From Verrucomicrobia bacterium UBA3214 (lineage in GTDB: Bacteria; Verrucomicrobiota; Kiritimatiellia; RFP12; UBA1067): a DNA stretch of 15,984 bases. The notes below the pieces were generated by a model. The model had not been told where the DNA came from. It searched no databases and saw nothing but the letters and a program-made list of their open reading frames with translations. Where the stretch lies: contig DEWI01000073.1 of the NCBI GenBank assembly GCA_002363575.1, positions 1-15,984 on the forward strand, written 5' to 3'. Both the position numbers and the translations under genes were made by a program. How positions within the stretch are numbered: the stretch's first letter is position 1; each line of letters starts with the position of its first letter. Positions 1-5,355 of the stretch are shown in pieces.

Positions 1-423
1 GCCTTGCGATTTTCATCTGCCAAGTACTCGAGCCACTCGCACAGTGCGAACGACGCTATGCCAAGCAAACCTCCAGCAGCGCGCGCCTTAGGTGCTTTGC
101 CGTATCGTGCAACGGCTCCCAGCGCTGCAATACGGTGCGCTTTTTGTCTATTTATTATCGGCGTCTTTGCCATTCCCTGTAAGTGTTTTGCCGTATCGTG
201 CAACGGCTCCCAGCGCTGCAATACGGTGCACTTTTTGTCCATTATCGGCGTCTTTGCCATTCCCTGTTGGATTGTCAAACTGCATTTCTAAAATAATCGC
301 TAAAACTACCGCCAATATCGCAATCCCGAAAACTATAGCGTATCCTTTTATTTCTTTCCAATCATTTGATGTAAGGGACGCAAAGCGAGAACTTTTCATT
401 CGCGGTTCCGTTTGCCCAGGCAT
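1..423 (-). pseudogene. Small membrane protein gene, frameshifted and cut by the window edge
   Basis: I do not recognise the family. The ATG at 421-423 follows an AG-rich stretch (AGAAGAA) and opens a 91-residue frame with a charged N-terminus and one strong membrane helix at about residues 27-46 (segment GYAIVFGIAILAVVLAIILE). After the helix comes a segment TGNGKDADN...HRIAALGAVARYGK that is duplicated. The frame stops at 148-150. If the extra 4 bases of the second unit (one TATT of the TATTTATT at 149-156) are ignored, the reading continues with no stop to position 1, adding HRIAALGAVARYGK again and then GGLLGIASFALCEWLEYLAD. That continuation looks like genuine protein, so the gene was probably longer and is now broken. 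Alternatively the 91-residue product is the functional form. It lies just downstream of the broken ATPase on the same strand. Confidence 0.5.
93..267. repeat. Tandem duplication of an 84/88-bp unit
   Basis: Positions 93-180 (88 bp) and 184-267 (84 bp) are nearly identical direct repeats separated by AAG. They differ by a few substitutions and by a 4-bp gain in the first copy, where TATTTATT (149-156) replaces CATT. The 84-bp unit is 28 codons, so the duplication keeps frame on the minus strand, but the 4-bp gain breaks it. The repeat is seen directly in the sequence. Confidence 0.9.
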
Positions 424-454
424 CGCTTTTTCTTCTGTTGTGCCAGCATCGGTT

Positions 455-741
455 CTAACGGCCTCTCGTTTGCCGTTCGGAAAGAAGCGCTGGCGCTTTT
501 TGCACTTCGTCAATGACCATAGGACCTTTGCCTTCATAACGCACAAAGCTCTGCGGGTCAAGGAGCGCCGCATCCCTAAGCCGTTTTGAATCAAGGCTGC
601 GGATTTCTACGCCGCCGTCGAAGAACATTTCAAGCAGCGTGGATTTCCCGCATTGTCGTGCGCCCGACATTAATGGACGGCACGACGGGGCTTCAACGCC
701 TTGGCGAGAACTCGCAGATTCCATCTCTTTATGTTGTCCAT
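455..741 (-). pseudogene. AAA_14/DUF4143-type ATPase, frameshifted and C-terminally truncated
   Basis: The ATG at 739-741 begins MDNIKRWNLRVLAKALKPRR and runs into TAA at 670-672. The reading resumes in the next frame with LMSGARQCGKSTLLEMFF (Walker A), then SLDSKRLRDAALLDPQSF and MVIDEVQKAPALLSE (Walker B with the family's IDEvQkaP motif). One missing T in CATTAATG (about 670-675) accounts for the shift: CAT TTA ATG would restore HLMSGARQCGKST. The family (AAA_14 plus DUF4143, usually around 400 residues) should continue after LLSE, but here the reading ends within six residues at 455 and an unrelated membrane protein follows. Only about 95 residues of the ATPase domain remain, so it is not expected to work. 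These ATPases are scattered widely and their role is poorly known. Confidence 0.8.
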
Positions 742-781
742 GCTTTTCATCCAAATGGGGTGTGATGGACTGTATATCAAA

Positions 782-850
782 ATCCCGATAATCCGTCTAT
801 TGGGATTCCGATTATTTGTATAATAGGATTCCGATTATTTGCCTATTGGC
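782..850. repeat. Three tandem 23-bp units upstream of the ATPase pseudogene
   Basis: The units begin at 782, 805 and 828, exactly 23 bp apart. Units two and three share ATTCCGATTATTTG; unit one is the variant ATCCCGATAATCCG. The remaining 9 bp of each are AT-rich and similar (TCTATTGGG, TATAATAGG, CCTATTGGC). The array ends about 40 bp before the ATPase start on the minus strand, where promoter and operator sequences would be expected. A repeated protein-binding site spaced about two helical turns apart is the simplest reading, but no binding protein can be named. Confidence 0.65.
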
Positions 851-960
851 GACAGTATCCGCCTTCACTTTCGCCAACCAATCCCCGCCCGCAGAACCCG
901 CCCGGGCTCTCTCAGCCGGGTGTCCGCCTAATGGCACTCTAATATACGAGGCGGAAACGG

Positions 961-1031
961 AAATCTGACAAGGAATCCGGCGAAAGACATTGTGCGCGAC
1001 TGCCAATATTCGCCGCAAGGTTGTCAGATTT
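961..1031. promoter_or_regulatory. Nested inverted repeat upstream of the ABC exporter
   Basis: AAATCTGACAA at 961-971 is the exact reverse complement of TTGTCAGATTT at 1021-1031. Inside it, CGGCGAA (978-984) pairs with TTCGCCG (1009-1015), and inside that ATTG (989-992) pairs with CAAT (1004-1007). The three nested arms could fold as one long interrupted hairpin or serve as a dyad operator. The surrounding interval 754-1062 contains no gene that I can support. Confidence 0.5.
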
Positions 1032-1051
1032 TGCGGAATGCAACGTATATG
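1021..1051 (+). promoter_or_regulatory. Candidate promoter/operator of the ABC exporter (TTGTCAGATT motif)
   Basis: TTGTCAGATT at 1021-1030 is followed, at offset 23, by CGTATATG (1044-1051). The same 10-mer with CGTATTTT at the same offset lies upstream of the precursor gene (2700-2730). TTGTCA resembles a -35 box and TATATG or TATTTT a weak -10 box, but the 19-bp spacing is long, so an operator is equally possible. If it is a promoter, the exporter mRNA would have a leader of only a few bases before the ATG at 1063. Confidence 0.4.
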
Positions 1052-1062
1052 CAGTTGTGAAC

Positions 1063-2718
1063 ATGAAAGCGAAAGACACTTTGCAAAAGCATTTCAAGCG
1101 GACAAGATTCCTTGCGAACACGCTCGCGTCGTCGCCTGCGGTATTGTTTATATACACGCCGCTTCTCGTCGCGCAGACGGCGGCGGGAATAGCCGTGCCG
1201 TTCGCAACAGGCCGTTTCATCGATGCGCTTGTCGGCGGCGCCGCGCCGTGGTTGCCGTTTGCGGCCATGGCCTCGCTGATGCTGGCGCGTTCGGCGGCGT
1301 CGCCGTTTCTCCAACGGCTCGTCCTTTCCCACGCCCGCAATATCGAACTGAAGCTCCAGATGCGGGTGCTGGACGCCGCGATGGACCTCTCGCCGGCGGA
1401 ACTCGCACCGCTCGCGAACGGCAAACTTGTGGCGAAACTCGTACGCGACGCATATTCCGTTGGCGGTTTCGTCAGCGGGCTGTATCCGCGCTTCATCGTC
1501 GCAATCGTCACGATGTTTTCGGCAGGCGCGGCGCTGTATTCGCGTTCCGCCGCGTTGGGACTTGCCTTCATGTCGTTCATCCCCCTCGCAATCGCGATGT
1601 TTTGTCCATTCGCGAAACGGTTCGCACAAAACTCCCGTTCCGTGCGCACGCGAAGCGACGGCGCGTATTCGACGCTGTTCGAATTCTTCCATTCGCTGCC
1701 GTTCCTGCGCATGCTGGACGCCGAACGCCGCTTTGCGGACGGGCCGCGCACGACGATAGAATCCCTGAAAACCGCAAACCGCGACATGGACCGGCTGGGC
1801 ACAGCCTTCGGCGCTCTGCTGGGCATTATCCTCGTCGCCGGCGAAATCGCCGTGCTGGGGATCGCCGGCGCATTCGCCGCGAAAGGCGCGATACCGGTAG
1901 GCGACGTAGTCGTTTACCAGCTGCTGTTCCTCGCGGCCATGCAATCGGTGCAGGGGATTGTTTCGCTCCTCCCGGAAACCGCATCCCTGCGCGAAGGCAT
2001 CGATTCGCTTGGCGAAATGCTTTCGCGTCCCGCGCCGGAGCGCATTCGCAAAAAGACCGGCGCCGTCGAAAGCATAGAATTCCGCAATGTGACCTTCTCC
2101 TATCCCGGAGCGGAGAACCGCCCGGTCGTCAAGAACTTCTCCGCCGTATTCCGCGCCGGCAAGGCGTATGCGTTCGCGGGCGGCAACGGCGCCGGCAAGA
2201 CGACGCTGCTCAAGCTGGCCATAGCCGCGCTGGAGCCGCAGTCGGGAGAAATACTCGTCAACGGAGAGCCGCTGAAAGCGCACGACCAAGGCGCGTTCAG
2301 ACGGGAACTTGGAATCGTCTTCCAGGACAGCCTGTTCGTCGCGGGATCCTTGCGCGACAATATCACCATGCGCGACCCGAAGTTCACAGACGAGGATATC
2401 GCGGCGGCCGCGCGGCAGAGCGGATTCGACGCAGTAGTCGATAGATTGCCGGACGGCCTCGATACGCGCATATGCCTATCCGGGCAGTCGCTCTCCGGCG
2501 GCGAACTGCAACGTCTGGCGATCGCAAGGGCGCTTGTACGCAATCCAAGCGTGCTAGTGCTGGACGAGGCCACAAACCATCTCGACGCCGCCGCAAGGAA
2601 GGCTTTTGCAGAGATGTTCCGCCGCCTCGTCAAAGACCGCATCGTCCTTATCGTCAGCCACGACGAGTCGATTGTAAATCTATGCGACGAAAAGATTTTT
2701 TGTCAGATTGTCAAATAG
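1063..2718 (+). CDS. ABC exporter (fused membrane and ATPase domains), putative graspetide export
   Basis: A 551-residue type I ABC half-transporter, probably a homodimer in the inner membrane. The N-terminal half (about residues 15-300) has five or six hydrophobic segments. The C-terminal half is a complete nucleotide-binding domain: Walker A GGNGAGKT (373-380), signature LSGGE (477-481), Walker B VLVLDE (497-502) and switch His in SHD (533). No C39 peptidase domain precedes the membrane part, so it would not cut a leader itself. The ATG at 1063 was chosen over a TTG at 1021 because the TTG lies in the repeated 10-mer; no convincing ribosome site precedes either. The 44-residue precursor starts 82 nt downstream and an ATP-grasp ligase follows, so export of the modified peptide is the likely job. 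The exact substrate is an inference. Confidence 0.9.
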   Translation: MKAKDTLQKHFKRTRFLANTLASSPAVLFIYTPLLVAQTAAGIAVPFATGRFIDALVGGAAPWLPFAAMASLMLARSAASPFLQRLVLSHARNIELKLQMRVLDAAMDLSPAELAPLANGKLVAKLVRDAYSVGGFVSGLYPRFIVAIVTMFSAGAALYSRSAALGLAFMSFIPLAIAMFCPFAKRFAQNSRSVRTRSDGAYSTLFEFFHSLPFLRMLDAERRFADGPRTTIESLKTANRDMDRLGTAFGALLGIILVAGEIAVLGIAGAFAAKGAIPVGDVVVYQLLFLAAMQSVQGIVSLLPETASLREGIDSLGEMLSRPAPERIRKKTGAVESIEFRNVTFSYPGAENRPVVKNFSAVFRAGKAYAFAGGNGAGKTTLLKLAIAALEPQSGEILVNGEPLKAHDQGAFRRELGIVFQDSLFVAGSLRDNITMRDPKFTDEDIAAAARQSGFDAVVDRLPDGLDTRICLSGQSLSGGELQRLAIARALVRNPSVLVLDEATNHLDAAARKAFAEMFRRLVKDRIVLIVSHDESIVNLCDEKIFCQIVK

Positions 2719-2735
2719 CCTTCGTATTTTATGTT
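2700..2735 (+). promoter_or_regulatory. Candidate promoter of the precursor peptide, overlapping the exporter stop
   Basis: TTGTCAGATT (2700-2709) repeats the 10-mer found at 1021-1030, with CGTATTTT at the same offset. A second TTGTCA at 2708-2713 is 16 bp from TATGTT (2730-2735), which is a fair -35/-10 pair. The element overlaps the last codons of the exporter. Transcription would start near 2740 and give the precursor a leader of about 60 nt. Confidence 0.45.
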
Positions 2736-2772
2736 GCAACGGACGGGTGTCCGCTGCATTTGGTTAACCAAA
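2736..2772 (+). promoter_or_regulatory. Leader hairpin and 14-bp palindrome before the precursor
   Basis: GCA-CGGAC (2736-2744) pairs with GTCCG-TGC (2749-2757) around a GGGT loop with one A-C mismatch. Six bases from it, TTTGGTTAACCAAA (2759-2772) is a perfect palindrome. The hairpin would sit at the predicted 5' end of the precursor mRNA, where such structures often stabilise transcripts; the palindrome could be an operator. Both functions are inferred. Confidence 0.4.
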
Positions 2773-2800
2773 AACAAGAAACGAAGGAGAAAACAGAACA

Positions 2801-2935
2801 ATGACACCGAATGACATCGCGATCAGCATCGCTGGTCTCAATCCTGTAGGCGGCGACCTGGCGACAATGACGACAGGGACGCAGAGCTTCGTCGGCCAGA
2901 ACTTGACCATAGACGACGCCAACACCTTTGGTTGA
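2801..2935 (+). CDS. Putative graspetide precursor peptide (44 residues)
   Basis: The ATG at 2801 has a clear ribosome site AAGGAG at 2784-2789 (11-nt spacing); the frame ends in TGA at 2933-2935. The peptide begins MTPNDIAISIAGLNPVGG (probable leader) and ends TTGTQSFVGQNLTIDDANTFG without its middle residues DLATM. It contains no Lys, Arg, His, Cys, Trp, Tyr or Glu. The C-terminal half is rich in hydroxyl residues (T22, T24, T25, T27, S29, T36, T42), with two adjacent Asp at 38-39. That is the composition expected for ester cross-links between Thr/Ser and Asp made by an ATP-grasp ligase, and lack of Lys excludes amide rings. The order, hydroxyls before acids, resembles plesiocin-type cores, but the motif TTxTxS...DD matches none I can name. 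The neighbours are the exporter upstream and the ligase downstream. A Gly-Gly pair at 17-18 might mark leader removal, but no protease is encoded nearby. Confidence 0.75.
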   Translation: MTPNDIAISIAGLNPVGGDLATMTTGTQSFVGQNLTIDDANTFG

Positions 2936-2954
2936 TAAGCCGCGAAAGCAGCTG

Positions 2955-2988
2955 CGCCCGGGGCGGATAGCCATCCCCGGGCGTTTTT
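2955..2988 (+). terminator. Intrinsic terminator between precursor and ligase
   Basis: CGCCCGGGG (2955-2963) pairs perfectly with CCCCGGGCG (2975-2983) around an 11-nt loop and is followed by TTTTT (2984-2988). This is a textbook rho-independent terminator 19 nt after the precursor stop and 26 nt before the ligase start. It should end most transcripts after the precursor, with readthrough or a separate start supplying the ligase mRNA. Confidence 0.85.
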
Positions 2989-3014
2989 CAGAATCTTAGC
3001 AGGAGAGTTCAACT

Positions 3015-3950
3015 ATGATATTCATCGCAACCTGCAGTCAAGACACTACCACAAGCATAGTCCTAGATAAGTTCGATGTGGCGGACGTCTTGCGTTTCGA
3101 CATAGATAGACCCGACGATTTCGCGTGGGATTTTAGCGGCACAGGTTTCGTCATATCAGACAAGACCAGCGGCAAAAAAATCACAGACCGCATGTTGTCG
3201 TCGTTTTACGTGCGCAAGCCTTTTTACTTGAACCGCATCGACGTTCCCGGCTACGGCTGTCTCGAAAACTGGAGGCGCGAGGAAACTATAGAGCTGTTCA
3301 GGGACTTTTTCAGAGAGTGCCAGAAACGCGGCCTCGTCGCGCTTGTCTGCTGCAAAGACGGCAGATACGGCAAACTGCGGCAGCTTCTCGCGGCAAGTAA
3401 GTATTTTCGCGTCGCGCCATGGCATTTCTTCCACGGCGAACTGCCGGAAGAGCTAAAGCGCGGCAGATGGGTGGCGAAAACCATGACAAACACGTCAATC
3501 GGCCGCGACAAGATGTTTTTCGTCAAAGAAGTCGATCCCACTGCGCTCGACCTTTCCTATCCTTGGTTTGTGCAAGGGCGTATTGATGGCGAGGAGGAAG
3601 TGACGGTCGTCTATGTCGATGGCGAGACCTTCGCGGCGAGCGCACCACGGAACTCGTTCGACGGCGAGGATTCGCGCAAGTCGATCTTCACAAACTCCGA
3701 CGTTTGGCCGCGCTGCGCGCTTTCGCCGGAAGAAGAGCGCGCGATAAAAGGCTTCATGGATGAAACCGGCTACCGGTTCGGACGCTTCGACTTTATCCGC
3801 AAAAACGGCGAACTCTGGTTCCTGGAGCTCAACCCCAACGGCCAGTGGGCGTGGCTGGACGAAAACAACGAACACGGCCTCGTCTCCATGGTCGCCAACG
3901 CAATCAAGCGCGAAGACGCCGCGCACCGGGCGCATCTATGGCGACATTAA
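3015..3950 (+). CDS. MvdD-like ATP-grasp ligase, putative graspetide maturase
   Basis: A 311-residue protein, near the usual 310-330 of ribosomal-peptide ATP-grasp ligases. It begins MIFIATCSQD, as family members begin with a short beta strand and a D/S-T stretch. It has FYVRKP (65-70), an ATP-binding strand WVAKTMT with K155, the second strand WFVQGRIDGEEEVTVVYVDG (184-203), RFDF (257-260) and the metal-binding motif FLELNPNGQWAW (269-280) with E271 and N273. The last motif is characteristic of microviridin/graspetide enzymes, which activate Asp or Glu side chains as acyl phosphates and join them to Thr/Ser (or Lys). AGGAG at 3001-3005 lies 9 nt before the ATG. It follows the 44-residue precursor and the terminator. 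No acetyltransferase, protease or second ligase is present, so one enzyme would make all rings. Assignment to a subfamily needs a profile search. Confidence 0.85.
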   Translation: MIFIATCSQDTTTSIVLDKFDVADVLRFDIDRPDDFAWDFSGTGFVISDKTSGKKITDRMLSSFYVRKPFYLNRIDVPGYGCLENWRREETIELFRDFFRECQKRGLVALVCCKDGRYGKLRQLLAASKYFRVAPWHFFHGELPEELKRGRWVAKTMTNTSIGRDKMFFVKEVDPTALDLSYPWFVQGRIDGEEEVTVVYVDGETFAASAPRNSFDGEDSRKSIFTNSDVWPRCALSPEEERAIKGFMDETGYRFGRFDFIRKNGELWFLELNPNGQWAWLDENNEHGLVSMVANAIKREDAAHRAHLWRH

Positions 3951-4073
3951 CGACTGCCTGCCGTTCAGTAAGCAACCTTGGATTTCCGTGACTTGCCGTT
4001 AGCACATCGAGAGGGACTCGCTTGTCGTGATCGCAGATGGGCGGGATGGGAGAGTCGGGAGGGATTGCGGTTG

Positions 4074-4154
4074 CCCCGAAGGGGCTGAACTATCATAGAC
4101 GGGGGTGAGCGACGCCGCGAAGCGGCGAGCCAACCCCCGGTTGCGTTCGAAGAA
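4074..4154 (+). repeat. GC-rich palindromic dispersed repeat, copy 1
   Basis: This holds CCCCGAAGGGG (4074-4084), then ATAGACGGGGGT...ACCCCCGG enclosing the hairpin GCCGC-GAA-GCGGC, then TGCGTTCGAAGAA (4142-4154). The same block occurs inverted at 15923-15979. It lies in the convergent intergenic interval between the ligase and the EamA transporter. Elements of this style are scattered in many PVC-group genomes; I cannot name a family. The remaining interval 3951-4073 shows nothing else. Confidence 0.65.
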
Positions 4155-4156
4155 TT

Positions 4157-5119
4157 TCAGGCCCCGCGTAGCGGCGCAACTCGCGTATGCGTGGATGTTG
4201 CATCGATTTGCAACTCGCCGGCGGCGCGTTGTACCGCCGGGCGCAACTCGCGTTCGCGCTGTTTTGCGACGGTAACAAATACGGAGGCGAAGATCAGCCC
4301 GATGCCCGCCGCGTAGCGTGGCGTGAACGCCTCGCCCATCACAATCGCGCCGATGGCGACGCCTGTCACCGGTTCTAGGGCGCCTATCAGGGCGGTCGCC
4401 GTCGAGCCGATCCTGGGAATGGCGATGTTCACGGCGACGAGCGACAGGATGGACGGCACAAGCGCAAGCAGGGCGAGGTTCAGCCAGCCTGTCGCCGAGT
4501 GCGGGAAATTGAGTTTCGCGCCCTGCGCCAACGCCGCCGCCGCCATCAGGATTGCGCACGAGAAGAACGTCCAGAACGTAAGCACGAGCGGCGGCAGTCT
4601 GCCGATGCGGTGGATGTTCACCGTCACCATGTACAGCGCGTAGCAGATTGCCGAGAACATGACAAACGCAAAACCCGTCCAAGAGAAATGGACGCCGCCT
4701 CCTGCCTTTGTCAGGAGCGCCACGCCGCCGAGCGCAAGCGCCATTGCGGCAAGCATCGCCTTCCCCGGCCGCTCCTTTGCAATGGACGCCATGAGTGCCG
4801 CGACCATTACCGGCGTGACGAACAGCAGCGTGCAGGACAGCCCCGAATCCATGAAACGGAACGCGCCGAACAATCCCAGAGACGAGAATCCGAAAAAGCA
4901 ACCGGTCGCCGCCACCATGCCTATGTCTCTGCGCGGCACCGCCAGAGACTGTCTTGTAGCAACCGCCCACAGGCCGAGCATCGCCGTCGCCAAGACAAAC
5001 CGCCCCAGCAGCATCGAGTGCGTCCAGACGCCATCTTCCACAAGATAGTGCGCCCAAAGGGGATTGGTGCCGTAGCTGACGGCGGCGACTATGGCTGCAA
5101 TGATACCAAGGAATTTCAT
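4157..5119 (-). CDS. EamA/DMT-family transporter
   Basis: A 320-residue integral membrane protein of the drug/metabolite transporter superfamily with about ten hydrophobic helices in two EamA repeats. The first repeat starts MKFLGIIAAIVAAVSYGTNP and ends near LLTKAG (about 139); the second runs from about 148 and includes the conserved IGSTATALIGALEPVTGVAIG (237-257) and MGEAF (261-265). Family members export amino acids, nucleotides or drugs; the substrate here is unknown. The last 28 residues, after KQRERE, are not expected for the family, and the final VAPLRGA is encoded by sequence beside the dispersed repeat, so the repeat may have supplied a new stop. It is convergent with the ligase. 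A role in export of the peptide or as self-protection is possible but unsupported. No clear ribosome site precedes the ATG. Confidence 0.88.
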   Translation of the reverse strand: MKFLGIIAAIVAAVSYGTNPLWAHYLVEDGVWTHSMLLGRFVLATAMLGLWAVATRQSLAVPRRDIGMVAATGCFFGFSSLGLFGAFRFMDSGLSCTLLFVTPVMVAALMASIAKERPGKAMLAAMALALGGVALLTKAGGGVHFSWTGFAFVMFSAICYALYMVTVNIHRIGRLPPLVLTFWTFFSCAILMAAAALAQGAKLNFPHSATGWLNLALLALVPSILSLVAVNIAIPRIGSTATALIGALEPVTGVAIGAIVMGEAFTPRYAAGIGLIFASVFVTVAKQRERELRPAVQRAAGELQIDATSTHTRVAPLRGA

Positions 5120-5324
5120 TGCGGCTTCAAATGCATAACAGTATTGTCGATGTATCCATATTCCGCCTTGTGGTTGCAGCTGTCTTTGCTTGTTCCCTTG
5201 CCGATGTCGTGCTGCATATTATACCATTTTCCGGCATTGCGGCATTAGCCCGGTTTCCCGCGTTCGCTCTCTTTTCACCACCGGGATTTCCAATCTCGGC
5301 AGTCGCTCCGGCGACGCCGATTTA

Positions 5325-5333
5325 TGATATAAT
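5325..5333 (+). promoter_or_regulatory. Extended -10 promoter of the kinase gene
   Basis: TGATATAAT (5325-5333) is a perfect extended -10 element; no good -35 is visible. Transcription would start near 5341, about 15 nt before the kinase ATG (5356). The rest of the interval 5120-5324 between the divergent EamA and kinase genes shows nothing that I can support. Confidence 0.55.
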
Positions 5334-5355
5334 ACCGGAAAATGTTTTACCCGGC

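Noticed and set aside
424..594. Start of the small membrane protein at 594
   Set aside because: The upstream part is the ATPase fragment read out of frame; the AG-rich site before 423 fits better.
1024..2289. 421-codon minus-strand frame opposite the ABC exporter
   Set aside because: It is Arg/Glu-rich and without motifs, and the plus strand has a complete set of ABC motifs.
2849..2857. Double-glycine leader with C39 cleavage in the precursor
   Set aside because: Gly17-Gly18 lie at a plausible place, but the hydrophobic pattern of double-glycine leaders is absent and the exporter has no C39 domain, so cleavage there stays a guess.
5119..5355. Upstream extension of the kinase start to 5119
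   Set aside because: The frame is open, but the extension overlaps the divergent EamA start and the TATAAT box lies inside it; the translated segment does not resemble a kinase N-terminus.
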